A stretch of DNA of 64,000 nucleotides, taken from assembly GCA_910587165.1 (NCBI GenBank), contig CAJUKP010000003.1:27296-91295 (forward strand), given 5' to 3'. Position numbers and translations under genes: made by a program. This DNA is from an uncultured Duncaniella sp. GTDB taxonomy: Bacteria > Bacteroidota > Bacteroidia > Bacteroidales > Muribaculaceae. The notes beneath the pieces were generated by a model. That model was not told the DNA's origin. It worked only from the letters and a program-made list of their open reading frames with translations, and did no database searches. This document shows positions 7,720-17,280 of this stretch, one piece after another. Every line of letters starts with the position of its first letter. Position 1 is the stretch's first letter.

Positions 7720-10700
7720 TTAGAAATCAAGATTTATACCGAATACGAACTGACGCTGCAGAGGCGATTTAGCCGAGCCGCCGCGCTCCGCGTCGTAATC
7801 CTTGATGAGATGGTTGGTGGCAAATGAGAAGAGGTTGTTCGCCGTTGCATAGACGCGGAGATTGGATACTCCGAGCTTTGAGAGGCACCCCTTGGGGAGT
7901 GTGTAGCCCAGGGAGACGGTCTTCAGCTTCCAGTAAGAACCCTCTATGTACGACATTGACTGATAGCCGATGTAGTTGTAGAAAGCAGTGAGAGCCGGAC
8001 GGGGGAAATCGTTGGTGGGATTCTCAGGAGTCCAGTACTGGAAGTAGGCGGCGGTGTTGCTCGATCCGGTGGGATCGTATGCGCCGGAGAAGTCATAGTT
8101 GATGTACTGGCCGATACGCGCGATGACGTAGATGTTGGCATCGAAGTTCTTCCACCTGAAGGTGTTCATGAGTCCACCCATCCACTTGGGTGATGTCGAG
8201 CCGATATATGTACGGTCGTCACCGTTGATGATGTTGTTGCCGTCGAGGTCGGCGAGCTTGATATCACCGGGTACGAAAGGCTGGGTCTTGGCGTCGTCCT
8301 TGAAGAACTTGGCAGCCTCCTCACGTTCGCTTTCCTGCCAGATGCCCAGCTTCTTGTAGGTATAGAACGAGTTGAGGGGGTGGCCGATGAGAAGCGACTT
8401 GGTCTCAGGCTCCTGTGCGTTGATAATATCCTGGCCGTCGATGAGAGAGGTTATCTCCTCCTTGTTGGCCGAGAATGTGAGAGTGGTGGTCCAGGTGAAG
8501 TCGTGGTTCTGGATATTGACGGAGGTCACCGAGAGTTCGATACCCTTGTTGGAGGTCGAGCCGATGTTCTGATACATTATGAACGGTGAGGCGTTGGACG
8601 CACCGAAGGCTGTCGGGAGCGAACGCGGGAGGAGAATGTCGCTCGTCTTGGTGGAATAGAGGTCAAGGGTGGCGCTGATGCGGCTGTTCAGGAAGCTGAG
8701 GTCAAGACCGAGATCCCATGTCTTCGAGATCTCCCAGCCGGTATCGGTGTTGCCCACATACTGGTTGAAGTTATAGTAGGTGTAGCCTATATCCTGGAAT
8801 GCGGCGTTGGTGAAGGGAGACACGCCTGACTGCGTACCATATATATTTATACCCGAGTTACCGGTCTTACCCCAACTGAGACGGATCTTGGCGTTGTTCA
8901 GCCATGAGGCAGCCCCCTCGAGGAACGACTCCTCGCTGATGCGCCATGCGGCCGATACAGAGGGGAACGCGGCCCACTTGTTCCCCTTGGCGAGACGCGA
9001 GTCGCCGTCCCAACGGTTGGAGACCGTGAGCAGGTAGCGGCCCTTGTAGTTGTAGTTGGCACGGATAGCGTAGGAGAAGGTATTGTGCTGCTGGAATCCG
9101 GAGCCTATCACGTATGAGTTCTTATCGTTGGCTCCGAGGTTGTAATAGAGATAATTGTCGCTCAACTGTCCGGTGCCTTCGGCGCTGAGGTCGTTGAACT
9201 TCGACTGTGTCCATGATGTGAGGGCGGTGAGGCCTACGGTGTGTTCGCCGAACGAGCGGTTGTAGGTGATCACATTGTCCCAGTTGACAAAGCTGCGCTC
9301 GGTGGATCTCACTTTCGAGCGGGATGTGCTCTCATTGCCGGCGCGGTCAATTGACTCGGCTCCCTCGAAATCCATGCCACGGTAGAATGTATAATTGGTA
9401 CCGAGCACAGATCTGAGCGACAGTCCTGCCAGAGGAGTTATCTCGACATATCCGTTGGCGATAATGCTGGTCTTGAGCACATGGTGACGCGCGGTGTTCT
9501 CGGTAGCCTCGTCGGCGAGAGGACTCACCCTGTGGCTCGGCCCAAGAGGCCAGAGCACCACATTGCCCTCATCGTCATACGGACGTCCGAGAGGGATATT
9601 GGTCACAGCTCTCCACAGCACATTGGGCGAACGGTCATCCTGATCGAAATGTGTCACCTGTGTCTGAGCCCCGATCTTGAACAGATTGCTGAGAGTGTGG
9701 TCGATATTGAGACGCAGCGAGTAACGCTTCATCTCGTCATATTTGAACTGACCTTTCTCCTGATAGTATCCGGCCGAGAGAAGCGACTGAGTCTTCGCGT
9801 TGCCGCCCGAAGCCATCACCTGGTGGCTCTGCACTATGCCGGTATGCTCCACAAGATCACGCCAGTTGACCCACTGGTTGTTCTGTATGGCCTCCCATAG
9901 CTCTATGGGGAAAATCTTGGAGTCGTCGGCAGGCGAGCTCCACTGGCCGGCGGTGCGGTAGGCCTCGCGGGTCAGCTGCAGATAGTCGTCGCCCATTCTC
10001 ACCTCGGGATACTGGGCCTTGCCGTTGACTCCGAAATAACCGTTGTAGCTTATCTTTGTCTTTCCTTCCTTGCCGCGCTTGGTGGTTATGATCACGACAC
10101 CGTTGGCTCCCTGCGAGCCGTAGATGGCGGTTGAGGAGGCATCTTTAAGCACCTCGATCGACTCGATATCCGAGGGGGCGAGATCGGAGAAATTACCTCC
10201 CTGCATTCCGTCGATGATGAAAAGAGGAGCGTTGGCAATGTCGGTGTCAAACTCATCCTTCACATTCGAAAGCGATCTCTTTCCTCGTATGTTCATTGTC
10301 ACGCCTGAGGTGGCCTTACCGGAGTTTCTCACGATGTCCATACCGGGAATCATGCCCTGCATGGCCTCCATGGCGTTTGAAGCCGGTGATTTCACCAGGT
10401 CGGCGGCTTTAACAGATGAAACAGCGCCGGTGAGGTCGCGCTTTTTCACCGTACCGTAGCCGATTGCAACGACCTCGTCAAGCTCGACAGAACCTGACTT
10501 CATCGTGACTTTCATCCCCTCCGAAGCCTCGGCTTTGACATTGTCATAGCCGATGTAGGTGAAAAGCAGTCTTGTGCCGGGAGCGACCTTGAGCGAGAAA
10601 TTGCCGTCGATGTCGGTGGAAGTGCCGACACCCGATTTCCCGTCGACCATGACGGTGACACCCACCATGGGCTCGCCGTATTCGTCGACAACAGTACCCT

Positions 10701-10884
10701 TGACATAAGTGTTTTGCGTAACCGACTGGTTAACAGCGGAAGCAGTCTCTACCGCTGTGGCAGTGGCAAGCACCTCGGGACTCATCGCAAATGAGCCGAC
10801 CGTCAGAGCGAGCAACGCCAATGTCCGACCTCCTGAGCGGAAAAAGGAGTCAGACCGCTGACATAAGTCTTTCTGAACTTTCAT
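7720..10884 (-). CDS. SusC/RagA-family TonB-linked outer membrane transporter
   Basis: This is the beta-barrel partner of the downstream SusD protein. It imports an oligomer across the outer membrane using TonB energy. The 1054-residue product has an extended signal region (to about residue 42), a carboxypeptidase-regulatory-like beta-sandwich (KGTVVDEYGEPMVGVTV, 62-78), the SusC signature LDEVVAIGYGTVKKRDLTG (135-153) and a plug domain with IESIEVLKDASSTAIYGSQG (240-259). The rest is the TonB-dependent barrel, ending in RQFVFGINLDF with the terminal Phe typical of outer membrane barrels. A promoter lies about 100 bp upstream. No sigma/anti-sigma pair or hybrid two-component regulator is next to it. 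Confidence 0.97.
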   Translation of the reverse strand: MKVQKDLCQRSDSFFRSGGRTLALLALTVGSFAMSPEVLATATAVETASAVNQSVTQNTYVKGTVVDEYGEPMVGVTVMVDGKSGVGTSTDIDGNFSLKVAPGTRLLFTYIGYDNVKAEASEGMKVTMKSGSVELDEVVAIGYGTVKKRDLTGAVSSVKAADLVKSPASNAMEAMQGMIPGMDIVRNSGKATSGVTMNIRGKRSLSNVKDEFDTDIANAPLFIIDGMQGGNFSDLAPSDIESIEVLKDASSTAIYGSQGANGVVIITTKRGKEGKTKISYNGYFGVNGKAQYPEVRMGDDYLQLTREAYRTAGQWSSPADDSKIFPIELWEAIQNNQWVNWRDLVEHTGIVQSHQVMASGGNAKTQSLLSAGYYQEKGQFKYDEMKRYSLRLNIDHTLSNLFKIGAQTQVTHFDQDDRSPNVLWRAVTNIPLGRPYDDEGNVVLWPLGPSHRVSPLADEATENTARHHVLKTSIIANGYVEITPLAGLSLRSVLGTNYTFYRGMDFEGAESIDRAGNESTSRSKVRSTERSFVNWDNVITYNRSFGEHTVGLTALTSWTQSKFNDLSAEGTGQLSDNYLYYNLGANDKNSYVIGSGFQQHNTFSYAIRANYNYKGRYLLTVSNRWDGDSRLAKGNKWAAFPSVSAAWRISEESFLEGAASWLNNAKIRLSWGKTGNSGINIYGTQSGVSPFTNAAFQDIGYTYYNFNQYVGNTDTGWEISKTWDLGLDLSFLNSRISATLDLYSTKTSDILLPRSLPTAFGASNASPFIMYQNIGSTSNKGIELSVTSVNIQNHDFTWTTTLTFSANKEEITSLIDGQDIINAQEPETKSLLIGHPLNSFYTYKKLGIWQESEREEAAKFFKDDAKTQPFVPGDIKLADLDGNNIINGDDRTYIGSTSPKWMGGLMNTFRWKNFDANIYVIARIGQYINYDFSGAYDPTGSSNTAAYFQYWTPENPTNDFPRPALTAFYNYIGYQSMSYIEGSYWKLKTVSLGYTLPKGCLSKLGVSNLRVYATANNLFSFATNHLIKDYDAERGGSAKSPLQRQFVFGINLDF

Positions 10885-10988
10885 GAGTTCTAATGATTAA
10901 TGATTTAAGGTATGATTAAGCGAATGATGATTGCGCGAATGATTCGTCAGTACTAAACAGCATCAAAATCCCAACGATTTGAATTTCG

Positions 10989-11023
10989 CAAATTTAAACA
11001 TATTTTTTATAAATTCAATCAAA
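10989..11023 (-). promoter_or_regulatory. susC promoter
   Basis: The minus strand has a -7 box TAAATTTG (10989-10996), a full match to TAnnTTTG. Upstream there is TTTG (11020-11023, 23 bp spacer) or ATTG (11016-11019, 19 bp spacer). This gives a leader of about 97 nt before susC. Confidence 0.6.
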
Positions 11024-11068
11024 TTCATTGAAATTTTTCTAAATTCTGCGGGACCCAATCCATAAGAA

Positions 11069-11103
11069 GCCCCGGGCAGATGAGCCATACTCATTCCCGG
11101 GGC
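11069..11103 (-). terminator. Terminator downstream of the FISUMP-like gene
   Basis: GCCCCGGG (11069-11076) pairs with CCCGGGGC (11096-11103), and a nested ATGA/TCAT pair extends the hairpin. The T-rich sequence after it on the minus strand (TTCTTA) is weak. The hairpin is also followed by GTTTTT on the plus strand, so it could act in both directions. Confidence 0.6.
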
Positions 11104-11126
11104 CGTTTTTCACTTCTTCACCACCC

Positions 11127-13313
11127 TTACTTCCTCACAAGCCTGAAAGCGCCGAAATAGCGCCGCGACTCATCGTCGGGATACATATAGAGCTCCGGAC
11201 GTCTTATCTCCATCGGGACCGTAATCCCCTCCCCCTCCTCGTCAAGGAAATAAATGCGGTATCCGAGATTCCCTTTCCGCGACGAAGACCATATCACCAT
11301 ACACTGGTCAGTATCATATCGCTCCTTACCGTCATCTGAAATATACCCCGACGCCGGCATGAAAATCCGGTTGCCGTTCGGACCGATCCCGACCCAGCCT
11401 CTCACCCCGTTACGGTAAGTGAACTGCCATCTGCATTTGTTCACGAGCTCGTTGACCTGCGTGAGCGTCGGCAGACTCCAGGTGCTGTCCCATGCTCCGC
11501 CGGAGAAATCGGAATATTGCCTGAACTTGTCTCCATATTCCTCTGGGGTGTTGGCCCCGACATGGCAGCAGGCCCACTTGGTTCCGCTCGGCAGTCCAAG
11601 ATCAATGGCGTGGGGATGCGCTCCACCATCGGGAGTACAGGCATCATTCACCCTGTCGGGCCCTTTCAGAAGATAGCCGGCATAGCTGACCAGCATACGG
11701 GTGGAGAAGTCGGGCGCATTGCTCTCTCTCAGCTCGCCGCCGAACGGTATCTCCACATCAAGCTCGTTGACCGGCATCGGTTCCGCGCCGAAAGTCGCCG
11801 ATACTGCCTGTGATCTCACCACCTCGGATGATGCCGTGCGGAATGTCTCATAACCGATGGATAGTGGCGAGAGAAGCGGCATACGGCTTCTGACATTGAA
11901 CCTCAGACCCTTACCGCTGTCCAAAGTGGTGACGAGGGTGTCCGGTTTCGGAAAGATATAGTACGCCCCGTCGGCCCTCTTGGCCACAAGCGGCCCGCGC
12001 GGGGTTTTCATCACCTTCTCCGCTATAATATCATTACCCTTGTAGAAGGTAGTGAAGCCTTTGGCTGTCAATGAAGTGGACAACTCAAATGACGATTTAT
12101 CATACAGTGAGTCGATATATTCCTTGCTCATTGATGCGAGTGCGTCAGTACCTACCGAGCTTTTCAGCGTGGGTCCCGACGACAGCACCACCTTTATTCC
12201 ACGGTGGCTGAAGAGCGGACGGAGACTGACAGTGACGGCCGATGTGACGGTGAGAGTTCCGTCCAGAAATGGCTCCTGCCCGAATTTCAGGTACGGCTCC
12301 CCATCGTGGGTCACCGTAGGCCGATAGATGACGGTATCCCCATCGGCAATGTTGAGATAGAACGAGGTGGAATATTTCCGTCTCAGCTCCAGATCCATAT
12401 TTCCTGAAGCAGCCCGCTCACTCACGGTCATTTTCACCGAGGCCTCAGGATTGAGATATTTGCGCGACCTCTCCGACATCGCCACCGGAATCGCCACACT
12501 GTCTCCCGGATTGAATATGCGCACCGATTCGCCATCCGAATAATGCATCCGGTACAGCCCGTCGAAATCAACAGTGAATTTTCCGAAAAGATTTCCGGTC
12601 AGCGCATCATAACGTATGGTCGACCCCTTCAGCGAGATGTGGCCCTGCATACGGTAGAGGTGTTTGCCATCGAATGTTACCACACGCGCCTCCGGACGGA
12701 TCCACTCATCTTCTCCCGCCGAAATCTCCACTGGCAGTTTGTCCTCATCCACCTGAGTGTCGACAATGAATTCATCAAACACGAGAGACGGACTCACCTC
12801 CCTCACTCTGATCAGAATCTCCCTCTCACCAGTGTCAATTCCTTCTACCTCACCGCACAGCCCTCCGGGGAAAATCTCATCCGATGAGTCGCGGTAGATA
12901 TATCCTCCGGTCCGCGGGAGCAGGGAACGCGGAATATCACGGTCAACTGAAATCTCACGGCCGTTCCAGAATGAGATATAGCCCATGAATTCTTCCGTAA
13001 TGGCCATTGCGTTATCTTTGGCCCGTATGGCCGAGCCTGATCCAAAAGTCACACTGTCTATCATCTCTAAGGGGCATACTACCGCGGAATCAGCACCTAC
13101 ATAGAAATAGTGCGACACGTAACGGTCACTCTCCTCACCGTTGACATCGACCGTAGTCAGGCCGGCACCGAGAACATCACGCGAGTCCAGGACTTCAATC
13201 GAGCCGTCCTTGAGGAAGACGTTTATACGCGTCGAAAGCTCACCATCTTCGGAAATGGCCGGGAGGATTCCCAGAAGTGAGACCACGTATGCAAGAATCC
13301 GGTATTTTTTCAT
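11127..13313 (-). CDS. Secreted protein with C-terminal FISUMP-like domain
   Basis: This is a 728-residue exported protein of unknown function. The N-terminus (MKKYRILAYVVSLLGILPAISED) is a signal peptide. Residues about 25-540 look like beta-rich surface domains without a family I can name. The C-terminal part (about 570-728) has the phrase HAIDLGLPSGTKWACCHVGANTPEE, then WSLPTLTQVNELVNKC and GNRIFMPASGYI. This is the pattern of the Fibrobacter-succinogenes major paralogous (FISUMP) domain common in Bacteroidales surface proteins. Its ATG overlaps the stop of the upstream gene (ATGA at 13310-13313), so the two are translationally coupled. Confidence 0.8.
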   Translation of the reverse strand: MKKYRILAYVVSLLGILPAISEDGELSTRINVFLKDGSIEVLDSRDVLGAGLTTVDVNGEESDRYVSHYFYVGADSAVVCPLEMIDSVTFGSGSAIRAKDNAMAITEEFMGYISFWNGREISVDRDIPRSLLPRTGGYIYRDSSDEIFPGGLCGEVEGIDTGEREILIRVREVSPSLVFDEFIVDTQVDEDKLPVEISAGEDEWIRPEARVVTFDGKHLYRMQGHISLKGSTIRYDALTGNLFGKFTVDFDGLYRMHYSDGESVRIFNPGDSVAIPVAMSERSRKYLNPEASVKMTVSERAASGNMDLELRRKYSTSFYLNIADGDTVIYRPTVTHDGEPYLKFGQEPFLDGTLTVTSAVTVSLRPLFSHRGIKVVLSSGPTLKSSVGTDALASMSKEYIDSLYDKSSFELSTSLTAKGFTTFYKGNDIIAEKVMKTPRGPLVAKRADGAYYIFPKPDTLVTTLDSGKGLRFNVRSRMPLLSPLSIGYETFRTASSEVVRSQAVSATFGAEPMPVNELDVEIPFGGELRESNAPDFSTRMLVSYAGYLLKGPDRVNDACTPDGGAHPHAIDLGLPSGTKWACCHVGANTPEEYGDKFRQYSDFSGGAWDSTWSLPTLTQVNELVNKCRWQFTYRNGVRGWVGIGPNGNRIFMPASGYISDDGKERYDTDQCMVIWSSSRKGNLGYRIYFLDEEGEGITVPMEIRRPELYMYPDDESRRYFGAFRLVRK

Positions 13314-13852
13314 TTTTTTGAGAATTTGATGGTTATATCCCCTATTCTGAGTAAATAGATCCCACAGGCCAAAGTGCTTATGTCAACAATAGCCTTATCA
13401 GCGTCACGACTGATTCTGACCGGTCGCGAAACACCGTCCAGACCGAATATCCGGAGATCCCCCGCATCACAGGGAGCCACCGTGAGTGTGACACCATCCG
13501 TGAACACCACGTGCCGGGCATCTGCCGGGATGTCCGGACGGTCTATCCCACTGGGGGTAAGGAACGAATACTTTTCAATATTCTCTACCTCGAAGCTGTA
13601 TTCATCAATGAACAGCATCAGGGTCGCACCCGCCGCGTCTCCACCATCCTCCATGTTATGGATGGTGTAAAAATCAAAGTCATATGACTCCGGTGACCCC
13701 GGATCGAGTCCTATGCTGATTGAGCCCCCATCTCTGAGCTTCACCAGCATCTGCTGGGGCACTTCTGCGCCTGTGGACAAAAGACCGGCTGTCGCCATGA
13801 GGAACAATCCTGCCATAGCCCGGCGTTTACTTTTACGATATCCCTGTTTCAT
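13310..13852 (-). CDS. Small exported protein with T9SS-like C-terminal tail
   Basis: This protein of about 180 residues has unknown function. The start is set at ATG 13852 because the promoter at 13888-13919 rules out the longer frame to 13933, and because MKQGYRKSKRRAMAGLFLMATAG is a plausible signal peptide. The middle has short beta-rich segments (MLVKLRDGGSISIGL, FEVENIEKYSFL). The last 70 residues (LRIFGLDGVSRPVRI...LACGIYLLRIGDITIKFSKK) resemble a type IX secretion sorting domain. It is the first gene of a two-gene unit with the FISUMP-like gene, which it overlaps by 4 bp, so the two products probably act together. Confidence 0.72.
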   Translation of the reverse strand: MKQGYRKSKRRAMAGLFLMATAGLLSTGAEVPQQMLVKLRDGGSISIGLDPGSPESYDFDFYTIHNMEDGGDAAGATLMLFIDEYSFEVENIEKYSFLTPSGIDRPDIPADARHVVFTDGVTLTVAPCDAGDLRIFGLDGVSRPVRISRDADKAIVDISTLACGIYLLRIGDITIKFSKK

Positions 13853-13887
13853 GCACTGAGGTATTGATATGTTTTCGGTTAACATCG

Positions 13888-13919
13888 CAAAAATAAGTAT
13901 ATTTATTATTCCGGACAAT
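13888..13919 (-). promoter_or_regulatory. Promoter of the two-gene surface-protein unit
   Basis: The minus strand has -33 ATTG (13916-13919) and -7 TATTTTTG (13888-13895) with a 20 bp spacer. The RNA start would be near 13881, about 29 nt before the ATG at 13852. Confidence 0.65.
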
Positions 13920-14000
13920 ACATTCTGAACCAAAATATGGCGTTATCGAACCTTTTCCCTTCTTTTACCCGCTGACTTAGCAAAAATAGACAAACATCAG

Positions 14001-14030
14001 CCCCCTCCCCTGTCGCAAGTGGGGAGGGGG
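14001..14030 (-). terminator. Hairpin downstream of the GLUG-like lipoprotein gene
   Basis: CCCCCTCCCC (14001-14010) pairs perfectly with GGGGAGGGGG (14021-14030) around a 10-base loop, 10 bp past the stop. The T-rich tail on the minus strand begins about 12 nt later and is weak. Confidence 0.6.
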
Positions 14031-14039
14031 CCGGCACGG

Positions 14040-16049
14040 TCAGATTTTGACCGACTGGAAGTGGCAGTCGCGGAGCACAGGGCCGTCGGAGGTCATCTCC
14101 CAGACTTTCTCGAAATCAAATCCTACGAATTTATCCTTGTTTGTGATATCCGACGCACTGAGTTTTGTCGATGACGGCCAGCTTCCGCCCGTACCTTCGA
14201 TATAGTAGTTCTCGTGATGAAAGATTTTCGAGCCTGAACTGTGTGTACCCACTATCGCATTGCCATGTGCGATCTTGCCACGGTTGAAATTGTGGTAGGT
14301 ATGGGTGTCATGACCGGCAAAGCCAAGTATACCACCTGTGTCATCCTTCTGATCCACGCTGATGGGACCGGTGTTGTAGCAGTCACGTATGATTGCGGTC
14401 TCGTTTGAAAAGCCGCACTTGCCGTGGCCCAGGATACCCCCGATCTTTGTCGATTTCTTGTCACATGAGACCACAGCGGAGTTCATGCACTTCTCCACGA
14501 TATATTTGTCTCCGTCGGGCTCAGGAGAACATCCGGCCATACCTACGACACCACCCATCGTGAGCTGCACTTCCTCACTGGTGACCGGACCATGGTTGGC
14601 GCACGCCCAGATATGCCCCGCATACTGGGACTTGAGGTATCCCAATATGCCTCCGACGGCATAGTCACCGTTTCCCCTGGCTTTTATGTAGCCATAGTTG
14701 GCGCAATGGTGCAGCTCGATCACGAGAGTGGATGACGGGGCCGGAGTCTGGTTTGTCTTGTAATACGGATCGTAGATGGAGACGATGCCCCCGACATTCT
14801 TGCCGGCGTTGAGATTTCCGCTGTTTATGCACCACTCCACATTTGATTTCTGATGGCCCACCCGGTTGAGTGTGATATATGACGCTATACCGCCCTGATA
14901 TTTTCCTCCATTGAGATCGGCATAGTTTATGCAGTGGGATATGCTCACCGTCCCGTCGGTATAGGCCAGGATTCCGGCCATGTATTCACCGCCGTAAAGT
15001 TCCCCGTTGAATGCACATGATGAGACATCCGAGAAAGTCTCGGCCACTATGCCCGCACAGTAGCCACCCTTGACAGTGATCCGTGAGTCGCTGGTCATAC
15101 CTGTGATCTTCACTCCGGCGGCAGCGGTCCCGACCACACCTCCGGCCTTGTCGGTCGCAGTGATCACTCCGCTCGCCATAGGCTTGAAACTGTTTCTGCT
15201 CGGCACGGACTTTGACATATCATATACATTCGGGCCTATTATGGAGCCTCCGGTTGCCGACCCGACGAAACCGCCGACCCCAGTTCCACCCGAGATCGTG
15301 AACTTGTCTTTCCCGTCGGGATATGACATACCGTCGATCCTCAGATCCCCGTTGCATATAATGCCGATCATGCCGCCGGTCACACCGTCGCTTTTCACCG
15401 ACAGCGACTTGACCTTCACACCTGAGAAATTGAGATCTCCGTTCATCATTCCCACAAGGCCGCCTATCGAACCCGTCAGTCCCTCCACCGTCACATCCTC
15501 GACAGTGACCGAGGTGATCTTGCTGGATTTGTCGGCGTAGCCTGCCAGGCATCCGGCCATCTCATATACTCCGCTTATCTTGAAATCCTTGATGAACAGA
15601 TCGGTGATGGTGGCGCCGCTGATGGTGCCGAACAGTCCTATGCGGACATCGGTGGAAGAATTCTGCCGGCCCTCATATCTGAAACCTGACAGATAATTGT
15701 GTCCGCCGTAATACGTACCGCAGAAATCGGGACGCGGATGATCGGAGGATGAGGGCGCGGCATTGCCGTCGCCCGACAGCTTTATAGGGGACGTCTGGAG
15801 GAATACATATCCTCTTCCTCTGGCGGGATCTTTGTAAAGCTCGCTGATGAATGTGTCGAAGTCCTCTTTCGTTGCAATCTTATACGGTTCGTCTGAGGTT
15901 CCCTTGCCCGGCAGGCTGTATGAATAGACCGATGGCGAGCCTCCTCCGATTACGGGAGGATTGTCGTCATCCGGCACAGCAGGAGTGTCGTCCGAACAGC
16001 CGGCAAACAACAGAAGGCTGAGAAGCGACAGAAAAAATAATCTTTTCAC
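14040..16049 (-). CDS. Surface lipoprotein with GLUG-like beta-helical repeats
   Basis: This is a 669-residue predicted surface lipoprotein. The signal MKRLFFLSLLSLLLFAGC places the lipid on Cys18, followed by an acidic SDDTPAVPDDDN tether. From about residue 120 to the end the sequence is a succession of short beta-strand repeats with recurring GGxVG/GGILGY phrases (GGLVGMMNG, GGVVGTAAAG, GGILGYLKSQ, GGVVGMAGC, GGILGHGKCG). This is like GLUG-motif or polymorphic right-handed helix proteins of gut Bacteroidales. Such proteins are often adhesins; the ligand is unknown. The start codon is GTG (16047-16049). It is a separate unit with its own promoter and terminator. Confidence 0.8.
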   Translation of the reverse strand: MKRLFFLSLLSLLLFAGCSDDTPAVPDDDNPPVIGGGSPSVYSYSLPGKGTSDEPYKIATKEDFDTFISELYKDPARGRGYVFLQTSPIKLSGDGNAAPSSSDHPRPDFCGTYYGGHNYLSGFRYEGRQNSSTDVRIGLFGTISGATITDLFIKDFKISGVYEMAGCLAGYADKSSKITSVTVEDVTVEGLTGSIGGLVGMMNGDLNFSGVKVKSLSVKSDGVTGGMIGIICNGDLRIDGMSYPDGKDKFTISGGTGVGGFVGSATGGSIIGPNVYDMSKSVPSRNSFKPMASGVITATDKAGGVVGTAAAGVKITGMTSDSRITVKGGYCAGIVAETFSDVSSCAFNGELYGGEYMAGILAYTDGTVSISHCINYADLNGGKYQGGIASYITLNRVGHQKSNVEWCINSGNLNAGKNVGGIVSIYDPYYKTNQTPAPSSTLVIELHHCANYGYIKARGNGDYAVGGILGYLKSQYAGHIWACANHGPVTSEEVQLTMGGVVGMAGCSPEPDGDKYIVEKCMNSAVVSCDKKSTKIGGILGHGKCGFSNETAIIRDCYNTGPISVDQKDDTGGILGFAGHDTHTYHNFNRGKIAHGNAIVGTHSSGSKIFHHENYYIEGTGGSWPSSTKLSASDITNKDKFVGFDFEKVWEMTSDGPVLRDCHFQSVKI

Positions 16050-16104
16050 GTTGTTACTATTTATTTGGTTTATGTTTTCAGAGCCTTGCCCGTCAACGGG
16101 CTTA

Positions 16105-16112
16105 CAAAATTA
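16105..16112 (-). promoter_or_regulatory. -7 box of the GLUG-like lipoprotein gene
   Basis: The minus strand reads TAATTTTG, matching TAnnTTTG. A TTTG at 16137-16140 is 24 bp upstream, a little too far. The leader carries a small hairpin (GCCCGT/ACGGGC, 16088-16101). Confidence 0.5.
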
Positions 16113-16269
16113 GAAATATTAATCCACCCTGAATCGCAAAAACGTAAATTTTATCATTTTTACATTCAAGATATATAGCCTGCAGCCCGGTCGGGAGAGT
16201 ATTTTTCAATCTCCGGGCTTATTTGGCTTTCAATCCGTCACTCCGGGCCGGTCGGCCGGTATATGGCGA

Positions 16270-16301
16270 TTTGAAAGTGTCGAAAAATTTCCTTAATTTT
16301 G
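16270..16301 (+). promoter_or_regulatory. Promoter of the EamA-protease-aminopeptidase trio
   Basis: TTTG (16270-16273) and TAATTTTG (16294-16301) are separated by exactly 20 bp, a full Bacteroidetes-type promoter. The RNA start would be near 16308, about 35 nt before the first ATG. Confidence 0.75.
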
Positions 16302-16342
16302 TGGGAGTGTTCTACCCATAACAACAAAAAACCATCATTTCT

Positions 16343-17266
16343 ATGGAACCAACAAGAGCCGGCGGGAAAAACCGGATATGGATCTACCACCTCTTCGCCA
16401 TCTTCTCAGTCACGGCATGGGGTCTGTCGTTCATAGCCACCCGTGTGCTTCTGGACAATGGTCTCAACCCGATTGAAATCTACATCTACCGTTTCACCAT
16501 CGCCTATCTCGCGATGCTTGCCATAAGCCACCGCAAACTCTGGGCCAACTCGCTCAAGGACGAGGGCCTTTTCGTGGTGTGCGGCCTTGTGGCGGGCTCG
16601 ATCTATTTCATTGCCGAGAATGTGGCGCTTGAATACACCCTTGTGAGCAATGTATCGCTCATAACATCGCTGCCGCCGCTGCTCACCGTGCTCCTCGTGG
16701 GGCTTGTCTACAAGAGCAACCGCCCCGGCCGCGGAGCCTACATAGGTTCGCTCGTGGCATTTCTCGGCGTAGGACTTGTGATATTCAACAGTAGCTTCAA
16801 TATGGCCATCAACCCCATCGGCGACCTGCTCTCGCTGCTCGCGGCATTCTGCTGGGCCATATACAGCCTGCTGCTCAAACCCCTTAACGCCCACTACGAC
16901 GCACGGTTCATCACCCGCAAGGTGTTCTTCTACGGCGTCCTGACCGCCATCCCGTTTCTGGCGGTGGAGCCGGAGATAGCCGATCCGCACATACTTCTGC
17001 GTCCGGTGGTGCTCTGGAACCTCGTGTTCCTCTCGCTCGTCTGCTCGCTCGCGGCCTACCTGACCTGGGCGTTCTCCATCGCCCGCATCGGAGCCGTGAC
17101 CGCCGCCAACTATCTTTACTTCCAGCCTGTGATCACCATGGTGTTCTCGGTGGTTATACTCCACGAGGCTCTCACCCCTGTCGGACTGGCCGGATGTGTC
17201 ATGATCCTCATCGGCGTATGGCTGGCCGACTATCTGCAGAAACGATCCCTATTCAGCAAGAAATAA
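16343..17266 (+). CDS. EamA/DMT-superfamily permease
   Basis: This is an inner-membrane transporter of the drug/metabolite superfamily. The 307 residues contain about ten hydrophobic segments in two EamA halves. The first has the typical start FSVTAWGLSFIATRVLLDNGLNP and the second has LAAFCWAIYSLLLKPL. The C-terminus ends in a second-half block AANYLYFQPVITMVFSVVILHE and a basic tail. The substrate is unknown; family members export amino acids or metabolites. It is the first of three rightward genes, 14 bp before the protease gene. Co-occurrence with two peptidases makes export of peptide-breakdown products conceivable, but that is inference. Confidence 0.9.
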   Translation: MEPTRAGGKNRIWIYHLFAIFSVTAWGLSFIATRVLLDNGLNPIEIYIYRFTIAYLAMLAISHRKLWANSLKDEGLFVVCGLVAGSIYFIAENVALEYTLVSNVSLITSLPPLLTVLLVGLVYKSNRPGRGAYIGSLVAFLGVGLVIFNSSFNMAINPIGDLLSLLAAFCWAIYSLLLKPLNAHYDARFITRKVFFYGVLTAIPFLAVEPEIADPHILLRPVVLWNLVFLSLVCSLAAYLTWAFSIARIGAVTAANYLYFQPVITMVFSVVILHEALTPVGLAGCVMILIGVWLADYLQKRSLFSKK

Positions 17267-17280
17267 CCTGAACAAGATAC

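Noticed and set aside
6399..7772. Long rightward open frame (457 codons) opposite susD
   Set aside because: It is the antisense shadow of the well-supported SusD gene; its sequence has no domain and is rich in His and Val typical of antisense frames in GC-rich DNA.
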